DNA of 7,605 bases from Thermoleophilia bacterium (GCA_025964455.1 JAOPYU010000341.1:1-7605); one strand, 5' to 3'; shown: positions 1-6,097, numbered from the stretch's first letter. Translations and numbers: made by a program. The notes: a model not told the origin generated them from the letters alone.

Positions 1-676
1 CGCGACCCGTCGCCGCGAGCTCGCGGGTGCGCCATGCCGCGCGGTTGCGCACGCCGTGGCGCGATTCGTCCACCGAGTAGCCGGTGACGTCGATCCCCGC
101 CGCGCGACACGTGGCGATGGCGCGGTCGATGTGGAAGGCGCTCGTCACGACCACCGCCTGCTCGATGCCGAACACCTGTCGCGCGCGAACGCACGTGTCC
201 CAGGTCCGGCGCCCTGCATAGTCGGGCGCCACGAGCTGCGCGGGCGCCCCGTCCTCGATCGCACGTCGTCGCATCGCCGAGGGCTCGTCGTAGTACTGCG
301 TCGTGTTGTCACCGCTCATGAGCAGCAGGTCGACCCGCCCGGCGTCCAACAGCCCCACCGCCGCGTCGATGCGGTCCTCGAGCAGCGGCGAGGGTCGCTT
401 GCCCACGAGGCCGGCGCCCAGCACGATGGCAGCGCGTCGATCGCCCTCGGCGAGCCTGGGCAAGTCAGCGGGCCGATGTGCCACGTCGCCGCGTGCGAGC
501 AGCCATGTCGTTGCGCGCGGCGCGAGCAGGACGACCACGACCGCCGCCATCAGGACGAGCGCGATGCGCCGCGCTGCGGTCCGGCCGCGATGCGGCACGC
601 GACTGGACGGTCCACGGGGCTCGGCCTGGAGGCCGTGGAGGTCGGGGCGGCGGCGATGTTCGACGGAGGTGGGCAT
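1..676 (-). CDS. SanA/YdcF-like DUF218 membrane protein, partial (3' end outside window)
   Basis: The first 225 residues are visible; the frame is open to the left edge, so the C-terminus is missing. The N-terminus is basic and is followed by one hydrophobic segment at about residues 38-60, which suggests a single-pass anchor with the domain outside the membrane. The DUF218 domain follows: IVLGAG (84-89), SGDN (121-124), EPSAM with a helix to G143, the D151/T158 region (PDYAGRRTWDT) and VTSAFHIDRA (177-186). These are the family's conserved blocks. SanA and YdcF relatives are linked to envelope barrier function, but the biochemical activity is poorly defined. The ATG at 676 is preceded by GGAG about 9 nt upstream and lies 17 nt after the rdgB stop, so it is probably the last seen gene of the rph-rdgB transcript. 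The family call is confident; the precise role is unknown. Confidence 0.85.
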   Translation of the reverse strand, partial: MPTSVEHRRRPDLHGLQAEPRGPSSRVPHRGRTAARRIALVLMAAVVVVLLAPRATTWLLARGDVAHRPADLPRLAEGDRRAAIVLGAGLVGKRPSPLLEDRIDAAVGLLDAGRVDLLLMSGDNTTQYYDEPSAMRRRAIEDGAPAQLVAPDYAGRRTWDTCVRARQVFGIEQAVVVTSAFHIDRAIATCRAAGIDVTGYSVDESRHGVRNRAAWRTRELAATGR

Positions 677-693
677 CGAGGCGGTCGCTCCGG

Positions 694-1299
694 TCAGGTG
701 CGCGCCAGCAGGCGCTCCTGCAAGGCGCGGGCGGCGCGGGCGCGGTGTGAGACCTGCGCCTTGGCAGCGGCGCCCAGCTCGGCGAAGGTCTGCGTGTGCC
801 CCTCCGGCATGAAGACCGGGTCGTAGCCGAACCCGGTCGCGCCCGCGGGCTGGCCGGTGATGGTGCCCTCGACGAAGCCCTCCGCCCAGGTCTCCTCGCC
901 CTCGGGCGAGACCATCACGAGCACGCAGGCGAAGCGCGCCGAGCGCAGCTCCTCGGCGGGGTAGGACCGGAGCCGCTGGAGCAGCAGTGCGGTGTTGCGC
1001 TCGTCTGTGGCGTCCTCACCGGCGAACCGGGCGCTGCGCACTCCGGGTGCGCCGTCGAGCGCGTCGACGATGAGGCCGGAATCGTCGGCGATCACCCAGC
1101 GGTCGGGGTGCAGGTCATGGCCGGCATGCGTCTTGATCCGCGCGTTGTCGAGGAACGTCGCGCCGATCTCGGGCGGCAGCACGGTGCCCGCTGCGAGCGG
1201 CTCGAGCTGGAAGTCGGGGAGGAGCAGCTGCAGCTCCTCGACCTTGTGTGCGTTGCCGGTGCAGACGATCGCACGGCGGGTGCGCGAGGTGGCATCCAT
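694..1299 (-). CDS. rdgB: RdgB/HAM1-family dITP/XTP pyrophosphatase
   Basis: This 201-residue protein should hydrolyse non-canonical purine nucleoside triphosphates (ITP, dITP, XTP) to monophosphates and pyrophosphate, cleaning the nucleotide pool. The family motifs are all present: the N-terminal substrate loop CTGNAHK (T14, N16, K19), the metal/catalytic block ADDSGL (D72, D73) followed by DALDGAPGVRSARFAG, the GFGYDPVF block (156-163) and the C-terminal SHRARA (184-189), where the family usually has SHRGRA. Length is normal. The long open frame upstream of the ATG at 1299 is antisense shadow of rph and was trimmed. There is no Shine-Dalgarno before this ATG. Instead TACCAT lies at 1311-1306 with a 6-nt spacer, so the gene may have its own leaderless transcript as well as read-through from rph, whose stop is 50 nt upstream. 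Confidence 0.95.
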   Translation of the reverse strand: MDATSRTRRAIVCTGNAHKVEELQLLLPDFQLEPLAAGTVLPPEIGATFLDNARIKTHAGHDLHPDRWVIADDSGLIVDALDGAPGVRSARFAGEDATDERNTALLLQRLRSYPAEELRSARFACVLVMVSPEGEETWAEGFVEGTITGQPAGATGFGYDPVFMPEGHTQTFAELGAAAKAQVSHRARAARALQERLLART

Positions 1300-1305
1300 G
1301 CCCAG

Positions 1306-1311
1306 ATGGTA
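1306..1311 (-). promoter_or_regulatory. Possible -10 element for a leaderless rdgB transcript
   Basis: TACCAT (TAnnnT) on the minus strand, 6 nt before the rdgB ATG. The spacing would put the transcription start at or next to the A of the ATG, which fits the lack of a Shine-Dalgarno. No convincing -35 hexamer was found. The same arrangement recurs at two other starts in this window. Confidence 0.4.
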
Positions 1312-1349
1312 GCCGCCGCACCGGTCAGTGCGCGGCGCGGCGTCGCGTC

Positions 1350-2111
1350 TCAGCGTGAGAAGGCAGCGGTCTGCAGCTCCCCGATGGTGCCGATGCCCGC
1401 CATGCCCAGGTCGATCATGCGATCGAGCTCCGCGCGCGTGAAGGTGAAGCCCTCGGCGCTCGACTGCACCTCGATGAGGCGCCCCGAACCCGTTGCGACC
1501 AGGTTCATGTCGACGTCGGCCGTCGAATCCTCGACGTACTCCAGGTCGAGGCGAGCCTCGCCACCGAGCATGCCGATGCTCACGGCCGCCACGCTGTCGA
1601 CGAGCGGCTGCTCCTGCACGAGCTCCTCCTCCAGGAGGCGGTTGCACGCGAGGCGCAGGGCGACGTAACCACCGCTGATCGCGGCGCAGCGCGTGCCGCC
1701 GTCGGCGTCGATCACGTCGCAGTCGATCGTCACGAGCCGCTCGCCGAGCGCCTCGTTGTCGACGACGGCCCGCAGGCTCCGGCCGATGAGCCGCGAGATC
1801 TCGATGGTCCGACCGTCGAGCTTGCCCTTGCGCGAATCGCGGCGCCGACGCTCGCCGGTCGCCGCCGGCAGCATGTCGTACTCGGCCGTGACCCAGCCCG
1901 TGCCACGGCCCTGCATCCAGCGCGGGACGCTCTCCTCGACGCTCGCCGCGCACAGCACGCGGGTGGATCCACACTCCACGAGCACCGAGGCGTACGCGTT
2001 GCGCGTGTAGCCTGTCGTGAAGCGCATGGGGCGCAGCTCGTCGTGCCCGCGTCCGGCGGGGCGCACGACCGGAACCTTCGGACCCGTGGCGGTTTCGGTG
2101 TCGATGCTCAT
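1350..2111 (-). CDS. rph: Ribonuclease PH
   Basis: A 253-residue phosphorolytic 3'-5' exoribonuclease that trims tRNA 3' ends, transferring nucleotides to phosphate; family members form hexameric rings in the cytoplasm. The family signature runs through most of the protein: RPAGRGHDELRPM near the N-terminus, GSTRVLC (48-54), GWVTAEYDMLPAAT (72-85), the arginine-rich stretch 88-94, GRTIEISRLIGRSLRAVVD (100-118), DCDVIDADGGTR (130-141) and a C-terminal GTIGELQ. Length is typical. The ATG at 2111 is supported by GAGGAGA 7 nt upstream. It is the first gene of the leftward block with rdgB and the DUF218 gene, and it diverges from the plus-strand gene at 2196. Nothing unusual is seen in the coding sequence. 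Confidence 0.97.
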   Translation of the reverse strand: MSIDTETATGPKVPVVRPAGRGHDELRPMRFTTGYTRNAYASVLVECGSTRVLCAASVEESVPRWMQGRGTGWVTAEYDMLPAATGERRRRDSRKGKLDGRTIEISRLIGRSLRAVVDNEALGERLVTIDCDVIDADGGTRCAAISGGYVALRLACNRLLEEELVQEQPLVDSVAAVSIGMLGGEARLDLEYVEDSTADVDMNLVATGSGRLIEVQSSAEGFTFTRAELDRMIDLGMAGIGTIGELQTAAFSR

Positions 2112-2118
2112 GGGGGAA

Positions 2119-2125
2119 TCTCCTC
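2119..2125 (-). promoter_or_regulatory. Ribosome binding site of rph
   Basis: GAGGAGA on the minus strand, separated from the ATG at 2111 by seven nucleotides. It fixes the rph start. Confidence 0.7.
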
Positions 2126-2145
2126 GGCGACGTGGGCGGCTGGCG

Positions 2146-2162
2146 CGGCGATGCTATCGCCG
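2146..2162. repeat. 17-nt inverted repeat in the rph divergent promoter region
   Basis: CGGCGAT and ATCGCCG form perfect 7-nt arms around GCT, in the 84-nt gap between the divergent genes rph and the 125-aa gene. The right part of the loop and the right arm overlap a minus-strand TAGCAT (2156-2151), a possible rph -10 hexamer about 40 nt before the ATG. A regulator bound here could affect both directions. A hairpin in either transcript is also possible, but there is no U-run for a terminator. Confidence 0.45.
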
Positions 2163-2195
2163 GAGCGTCGGCAGCGGGGGATGGGGAGCAGCGAG

Positions 2196-2573
2196 ATGGC
2201 AGATGCAGGTGCAGGCGGGGCGACGAGCGGGCCCCAGGTGGGTGGGCCGGCGGCGATCGCCAGCGCACTGCGCGTGCTCGATCGCCATGCCAGGACGCTC
2301 GTGAAGCTCGCGGTCGCGCAGCACGCGATCACCGACGGCGACACCGCCGCGGGAGTTGGCGCATGGCACGATCGCACCAGCCGGCTGCTCCACGCGATCT
2401 CGCTCGAGCACGGGACGGACGCCATGGCGACCGCGGCCGAGTACGGGGCCGCCGCGCTCGAGGCAGGGTCGATCTATCCGGGGGACGAACTCGATGCGTT
2501 CCTGCGTGAGGTGGCGGCGTCGGTGCGTGCGACGTCGCGCGACCTGACCAAGGCATCACCTTTCAGTAGTTAG
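2196..2573 (+). CDS. Hypothetical 125-aa protein
   Basis: I do not recognise this protein. It has a small-residue-rich N-terminus (about 20 residues) followed by predicted helical stretches: roughly 18-46 (with RVLDRHARTLVKLAVAQHAI), 51-72 (AWHDRTSRLLHAISLEHG) and 74-91, then 97-113 after the short GSIYPGDELD turn. It shows no cysteine pairs, signal peptide or membrane segment, so it is probably a cytoplasmic helical-bundle protein. Codon third positions are overwhelmingly G/C, which supports real coding. The ATG at 2196 was chosen because GGGGAG (2183-2188) lies 7 nt upstream; an in-frame ATG at 2181 is possible but has a poorer site. It diverges from rph and precedes the 78-aa gene on the same strand after a 99-nt gap. 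Confidence 0.75.
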   Translation: MADAGAGGATSGPQVGGPAAIASALRVLDRHARTLVKLAVAQHAITDGDTAAGVGAWHDRTSRLLHAISLEHGTDAMATAAEYGAAALEAGSIYPGDELDAFLREVAASVRATSRDLTKASPFSS

Positions 2574-2622
2574 CGAACGATCAGGGTCTCGCACGGAGTG
2601 CGCGACGCCGCTCCACCTGCCA

Positions 2623-2644
2623 GACTGGAATCGTTGGTCCAGTC
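2623..2644. repeat. Inverted repeat upstream of the 78-aa gene
   Basis: GACTGGA (2623-2629) and TCCAGTC (2638-2644) are perfect complementary arms around the 8-nt loop ATCGTTGG. It ends 28 nt before the ATG at 2673 and starts 49 nt after the previous stop. It could be an operator, a 5'-leader hairpin, or a U-less attenuator or terminator of the preceding gene. A second, smaller repeat lies just upstream: CGCAC/GTGCG at 2590-2602. Confidence 0.4.
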
Positions 2645-2672
2645 CGGGGCCGGCGAATGCAGGTGTGTGTCG

Positions 2673-2909
2673 ATGACCACGATTGCTGAACAGACGCAGG
2701 CGATGCGCGCCTACGACCGACTTCGCGACGTCGCCTGGCGACTCGCGTGGAGTGTCGTGGCCGACGCCGAAGCGTGCTGTGCTGCGATCGAGGCTGCGTT
2801 CGAGGACCGGGCGGCGCGCGGCGCCAGCTGGGACAGCGACGCCGCCATCCTCGTGGACGTGCATCGCGCCGCGTGCGTTCGCGCGTCGGCCCTCACCTCC
2901 GCCCACTGA
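2673..2909 (+). CDS. Small protein resembling a lone, degenerate sigma-70 region 2
   Basis: This 78-residue protein has no clear named family. Its layout resembles region 2 of ECF sigma factors: a helix with AYDRLRDVAWRLAWSVVAD (13-31), then AEACCAAIEAAFED (32-45) where sigma factors have the AEDvvQeaFl core-binding helix, a variable link, and AAILVDVHRAACVRAS (57-72) in the place of the WLxxIaRNxxxDxxR helix. The acidic DvvQ core and the tryptophan of the last helix are absent, and there is no region 4. If related, it is more likely a decoy, a binding partner or a relic than a working sigma factor. The ATG at 2673 has only AGG (2661-2663) as a weak ribosome site; an open frame reaches further upstream, to 2598. 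It ends 12 nt before the convergent TetR gene. The coding call is moderate and the sigma resemblance is by eye only. Confidence 0.55.
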   Translation: MTTIAEQTQAMRAYDRLRDVAWRLAWSVVADAEACCAAIEAAFEDRAARGASWDSDAAILVDVHRAACVRASALTSAH

Positions 2910-2921
2910 GCCCTGCGGCGA

Positions 2922-3536
2922 TCAGGCCTGGAGGGCGTGGGTGCGCAGGTACTCGTACGCGGCATCGAGCGACGTTGCGAGCTGCGAGGGGTCGCGCCGT
3001 ACCTGCGTGAGCACGAGCCCGCCCTGTACCGCGGCCATGGTTGCCGTCGTGAGGGGCTCGACGTCGAGGTCGGCCGGGAACTCGCCGCGCTCACGCATCG
3101 ACAGCAACCCAGCGCGGAGCAGCTGCTCCCACTGGTCGTACGCGGAGACGAGGTCCAGCCGCACCGTCTCGTCGCGCTCGGCGAGCGCCGCGGCCAGCGA
3201 GGCGAGCGGGCAGCCCCCGCGGGCATTCCCGTCGATCTGCAGCTGCACGAGGCAGTCGAACCAGGAGCGGATGGCTGACCAGTCGTCGAGCCGTTCCATG
3301 ATCCGTGCCTGCAGCTCCAGCACGTCGCTCGACTTGGCGATCACGGCGGCGCGCACGAGTTCGTCGCGATCGCCGAAGTGGTGGTAGACCTGACCCTTGC
3401 CGACCTTGGCGCGAACGCAGACGTCGTCGATGCGCACGCCTGCAGCGCCCAGCTCGTCGATCGCCTCGACCGCAGCGCGCACGATCCGCTCACGCGTGGC
3501 GCGTCCTCGGGAGGTCGATGTGTCGGGTGCGGCCAC
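2922..3536 (-). CDS. TetR-family transcriptional regulator
   Basis: This 204-residue regulator has a classic N-terminal TetR DNA-binding domain: ATRERIVRAAVEAIDELG (13-30), the turn AGVRIDDVCVRAKVG (32-46) and the recognition segment KGQVYHHFGDRDELVRAAV (47-65). The C-terminal ligand domain contains GGCPLASLAAALAE (107-120) and DQWEQLLRAGL (134-144), resembling LmrA/YxaF-type regulators, whose ligands are often small hydrophobic compounds. The start is taken as GTG at 3536 (another in-frame GTG lies at 3542). No Shine-Dalgarno precedes it, but TATCGT lies 6 nt upstream. The open frame extends much further but would run through the divergent operon. The gene sits head to head with the NlpC/MurD/LysW/PLP operon, 72 nt between start codons, with a palindrome in the gap. 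Autorepression and control of that operon are therefore likely (inference). The inducer is unknown. Confidence 0.93.
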   Translation of the reverse strand: MAAPDTSTSRGRATRERIVRAAVEAIDELGAAGVRIDDVCVRAKVGKGQVYHHFGDRDELVRAAVIAKSSDVLELQARIMERLDDWSAIRSWFDCLVQLQIDGNARGGCPLASLAAALAERDETVRLDLVSAYDQWEQLLRAGLLSMRERGEFPADLDVEPLTTATMAAVQGGLVLTQVRRDPSQLATSLDAAYEYLRTHALQA

Positions 3537-3542
3537 ACGCAC

Positions 3543-3548
3543 ACGATA
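3543..3548 (-). promoter_or_regulatory. -10 element of the tetR promoter (leaderless type)
   Basis: TATCGT on the minus strand, 6 nt before the GTG at 3536, so transcription would begin at or next to the start codon. No clear -35 is visible. The place where it would lie (about 3566-3571) is inside the 18-bp palindrome, consistent with autorepression. Confidence 0.55.
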
Positions 3549-3565
3549 GCGCGTGCGGGCGCCGC

Positions 3566-3583
3566 ACCGCGTCACGACGCGGT
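3566..3583. promoter_or_regulatory. Probable TetR operator: perfect 18-bp palindrome
   Basis: ACCGCGTC and GACGCGGT are perfect 8-bp arms around AC, centred at 3574.5. The site lies almost exactly midway between the divergent -10 elements at 3543-3548 and 3596-3601, covering the expected -35 zone of both promoters. Size, symmetry and location match typical TetR-family operators, which usually lie between the regulator and its divergent target. Binding would block both transcripts. Confidence 0.72.
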
Positions 3584-3595
3584 TCCGGGCTTCGC

Positions 3596-3601
3596 TACAC
3601 T
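3596..3601 (+). promoter_or_regulatory. -10 element of the NlpC/MurD/LysW/PLP operon promoter (leaderless type)
   Basis: TACACT, 7 nt before the ATG at 3609, placing the transcript start at the start codon itself. No Shine-Dalgarno lies ahead of this ATG. The -35 zone (about 3573-3578) overlaps the right arm of the palindrome and shows no TTGACA match, so activity may be weak or rely on the extended context. Confidence 0.6.
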
Positions 3602-3608
3602 TGCCCGG

Positions 3609-4556
3609 ATGGATGCGGCAGCCGACCAGATGACGACGACCGAGCTGGCGAACGCGGTTCGTTCGGCGCTCGCGGACACCTACGCCCGCCCGATCGCGGT
3701 CGAGCGGGACGGCACGGTCGCGGTCCTCGCCGGCAAGCCTCTCGAGCACGCGCGTGCGGCCCTCGCCGAGCATGCATCCCGGATCGTGGAGCTCGACCTG
3801 GCGACGCTGCCCTGGAGCGCGGTCCCCGCGGGTGGCCTGCGCCTGTGGCGCCAGCACGGTCGCGCCGACGCCGACGGTGAGCTCGTGACCGAGGTCGAGG
3901 CAGGCGATCCGCCGCTGCAGCTCGTGGTCGAGGACGGCGGCTGGCGGCTGGTGCGGCTCGCGGATGGTGCGCAGGGTTGGATCGATCCGGGCGCGGCCCC
4001 TGCCTCGCTGGAGGAGGCGTCGCCGCCGGAGCCGTCGCTGCGCGAGACGTCGCGCGTCGACGTCGATGAGTTCCTCGAGATCGCACTGTCGTTCACCGAC
4101 GTGCCGTACGTGTGGGGTGGCACGACGGACGACGGCGTCGACTGTTCGGGCCTCGTGCAGCGCGCCGCCTGGCGCGCGGGACGGTGCTGGCTGCCGCGGC
4201 ATTCGCGCGCCCTGCTGCGCATCGGGGCGCGGGTCGCTCCGAGCGGTGTGCGACGCGGTGACGTGCTCGTGCTCCAGCGAGATCCGCGCACGTACGAAGC
4301 GGAGCAGCGCGCCCAGCTCGAGGCGCTCGCGGCGGAGGAGGCCCGTGCGGGATCGGTCCCGGCCCACGGCCCGGCCATCCACCCCATGCACGTGGCCATC
4401 GCGCTGTCGCCCGACGAGGTCCTGCACGCGAGCCGCGACTCGATGCGGGTCACGCGCGAGCCGCTTGATTCGCTCCGCACCCGCTACCGCATCCTGGGCG
4501 TCCGCCGGCTCGGCTCCGCAGCGCAGGGCGCACCATCCGAGGGGGAGCCGGCGTGA
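3609..4556 (+). CDS. YkfC-like NlpC/P60 (C40) peptidase with SH3b domain
   Basis: A 315-residue cysteine peptidase. An SH3b-like domain ends at about residue 128 (ELVTEVEAGD at 91-100, then GGWRLVRLADGAQGWI, 110-125). The NlpC/P60 domain follows: PYVWGG (166-171), catalytic C179 in VDCSGLV, catalytic H261 in HPMHVAIAL and third-position H273 in VLHAS; the 12-residue His-His spacing equals that of E. coli Spr. Family enzymes cut gamma-D-glutamyl-diamino-acid or related gamma-glutamyl amide bonds; YkfC does so on murein peptides in the cytoplasm. No signal peptide or membrane helix is present, so this is probably a cytoplasmic enzyme. About 30 extra charged residues (224-255) lie between the catalytic Cys and His. 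The ATG at 3609 is leaderless by its -10; an open frame further upstream overlaps tetR. Its stop overlaps the next start by 4 nt. The natural substrate is unknown. Confidence 0.88.
   Translation: MDAAADQMTTTELANAVRSALADTYARPIAVERDGTVAVLAGKPLEHARAALAEHASRIVELDLATLPWSAVPAGGLRLWRQHGRADADGELVTEVEAGDPPLQLVVEDGGWRLVRLADGAQGWIDPGAAPASLEEASPPEPSLRETSRVDVDEFLEIALSFTDVPYVWGGTTDDGVDCSGLVQRAAWRAGRCWLPRHSRALLRIGARVAPSGVRRGDVLVLQRDPRTYEAEQRAQLEALAAEEARAGSVPAHGPAIHPMHVAIALSPDEVLHASRDSMRVTREPLDSLRTRYRILGVRRLGSAAQGAPSEGEPA
4541..4547 (+). promoter_or_regulatory. Ribosome binding site of the MurD-like gene
   Basis: GGGGGAG lies 5 nt before the GTG at 4553, inside the end of the peptidase gene. It supports the GTG start that forms the GTGA overlap. 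Confidence 0.6.
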
Positions 4557-6097
4557 GCCATGGCGTGACCACCGATGCGCGCATCACGCGTGAAGAGCTG
4601 CTCGCCTTCGTCGATCGCCCCGTCCACGTCGTGGGTGGCGCGAGCGCCGAGGGCATCGCGGTCGTTCGACTGCTGGGCAACCTCGGATTCAGCGACGTCG
4701 TCGTGCACGACATGCGCGAGCGCGCCGAACTCCGCAAGGCATTCCGCACCACCCACGGCGCCTACTCGCGCCCTGAGCAGGACGAGCTCTGGGAGCAGCT
4801 GCGACCGACGTTGGATGCCGGTCGCTACGGCGCCGACTACCTCGACGGCATCGACACGGCCGCGCTCGTCGTGCTCGGACAGGGCTGGTACCTGGACGAG
4901 GACAACCGGGCGCGCCTCGCAGCGGCGATCCCCGGCGGCGCGCGCGTGACGAGCATGATCACGCTGTACTTCGAGCTGCACCGCGGCCCGATCGCGGCGA
5001 TCACCGGCACCAACGGCAAGTCCACGACGGTCGCGCTCGCCGAGCACCTGCTGCTCGCAGCGGCCGTCTCGCACCGCACTGCCGGCAATGAGCGTTCGAG
5101 CCGCCAGTTCCTGCCTGACATCGATGCGGTACCCGCCGGCACATGGGCGCTGCTAGAGGTCTCCAACCGCCAGCTGCTGCAGCTGTCGCGGAGCCCGCAG
5201 GTCGCCGCCATCACGGCGCTGACACCCGACCATCTCGAAGAGCACGATGGCTACGCCGGCTATCGCGACACCAAGGCGCGGCTGTTCGAGCGCCAGGGGC
5301 GCAACGACGTCGCGATCGCCAACGGTGACGACGCCGAGGCGCTCGCCGTGGCGAAGCGCTCGCCCGCCGCGGCGGCGGGGCGGCTCGTCTGCTGCGGCGT
5401 GGGAGACCACCCGTCGCCCAGCGTGACGTGGCGCGACGGGGTCCTCATCGCGGAGGACGTACCCATGGTGGGCGGCGACGGCGTCCGCAACGGCCCGACC
5501 GTGATCGCCTCGAGCGCCGACGTGCACCTGCCGGGCGCGCACAACCTTCGCAACGCCGCGGTCGCCGTGGCGCTCGCGCTCGCGTGTGGTGCGGATCCGA
5601 CGACGCTCGCGGCCGGCCTGCGCTCCTTCCAGGGCAAGGCGCTGCGCCTGCAGCAGCTCGAGGAGCTCGGGGGCGTCAGCATCTGGAGCGACCTGAAGGC
5701 GACCACGCCCGAGGCGACCATCGCGGCGCTCGATGCGCTCACCGGCCGTCGGATCGTGCTCATCGCCGGCGGGGACGACAAGGGACTCGACTACGCGCCG
5801 CTCGCCCGGGCGATCGTCGATCGGAGCGTGCGGGCCCTGCTCGTGCCCGGCTCGGCCACGGACAAGCTCGAGCGCGAGGTCGCCTCGCTCGGCGGGGCAG
5901 ATGACACGACGCTCGAACGCATCGCGAGCCTGGACGAGGGGCTGGATCGAGCATTCGCGATCGCGGCGTCCGGCGACTGCGTCATCGTCTCGCCCGCTGC
6001 CGCGGGGTTCTGGTCCACCCAGCTGCAGGGAGGCACCTCCCTGCGTCGACTCGTGAGGCAGCGAGCGAGTGCCCTCCAGGAGGTTTCCGAGCGATGA
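4553..6097 (+). CDS. Divergent MurD-type Mur ligase (amide ligase)
   Basis: This 514-residue protein has three-domain Mur ligase architecture. Residues 23-52 form a Rossmann-like beta-alpha-beta unit (VHVVGGASAEG...VVVHD). The central ATPase has GTNGKST (152-158), LEVSNRQL (201-208), TPDHLEEH (224-231) and K241 in YRDTKARLF, the site of the carbamylated lysine. The C-terminal domain has LPGAHNLRNA (327-336), SDLKATTPEAT (379-389) and GGDDKG (406-411). These motifs place it closest to MurD, which joins D-Glu to UDP-MurNAc-L-Ala. Several MurD marks are altered: GGASAEG for the GLGxSG nucleotide loop, GQGWY for SPG, GKALRLQQLEE for GLPHRxE, and SPAAAGFW for SPACASxD. It is also about 60 residues longer than typical MurD. 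Catalytic ATP chemistry is likely intact but the acceptor may not be UDP-MurNAc-L-Ala. A canonical murD outside this window is expected. GTG start with a 4-nt overlap. Confidence 0.85.
   Translation: MSHGVTTDARITREELLAFVDRPVHVVGGASAEGIAVVRLLGNLGFSDVVVHDMRERAELRKAFRTTHGAYSRPEQDELWEQLRPTLDAGRYGADYLDGIDTAALVVLGQGWYLDEDNRARLAAAIPGGARVTSMITLYFELHRGPIAAITGTNGKSTTVALAEHLLLAAAVSHRTAGNERSSRQFLPDIDAVPAGTWALLEVSNRQLLQLSRSPQVAAITALTPDHLEEHDGYAGYRDTKARLFERQGRNDVAIANGDDAEALAVAKRSPAAAAGRLVCCGVGDHPSPSVTWRDGVLIAEDVPMVGGDGVRNGPTVIASSADVHLPGAHNLRNAAVAVALALACGADPTTLAAGLRSFQGKALRLQQLEELGGVSIWSDLKATTPEATIAALDALTGRRIVLIAGGDDKGLDYAPLARAIVDRSVRALLVPGSATDKLEREVASLGGADDTTLERIASLDEGLDRAFAIAASGDCVIVSPAAAGFWSTQLQGGTSLRRLVRQRASALQEVSER
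6078..6084 (+). promoter_or_regulatory. Strong Shine-Dalgarno of the LysW-like gene
   Basis: AGGAGGT, 9 nt before the ATG at 6094 and within the end of the MurD-like gene. It is the best ribosome site in the operon, which would fit higher output of a small carrier-like protein than of the flanking enzymes (inference). Confidence 0.7.

Noticed and set aside
56..826. Plus-strand open frames over the DUF218 and rdgB region
   Set aside because: They are Arg/Ala/Gly-rich shadows. The minus strand carries recognisable DUF218 and RdgB motifs through the same bases.
1300..2268. N-terminal extension of the rdgB frame through rph
   Set aside because: It lies over the clearly coding rph frame on the same strand, and its residues are low-complexity Arg/Ala. 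The RdgB fold begins just after the ATG at 1299.
2910..2936. GCCCT/AGGGC stem between the convergent 78-aa gene and tetR as a bidirectional terminator
   Set aside because: The 17-nt loop, 5-bp stem and absence of T-runs make it too weak. Most of it also lies inside the tetR coding end.
3378..3608. Upstream extension of the C40 peptidase frame
   Set aside because: It would overlap tetR and the divergent promoters. The TACACT box before the ATG at 3609 gives a better start.
3537..4427. N-terminal extension of the TetR frame
   Set aside because: It is antisense to the C40 peptidase gene with its complete catalytic triad. The TetR fold starts near residue 13 from the GTG at 3536.
3680..4480. 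Long minus-strand frames opposite the C40 peptidase gene
   Set aside because: Ser/Arg-rich composition without motifs, opposite a well-supported gene. They are typical of open shadows in GC-rich DNA.
4553..6097. Calling the Mur ligase canonical murD
   Set aside because: Substrate-binding motifs differ at several sites and there is no division or cell-wall gene cluster around it, so only the family is named.
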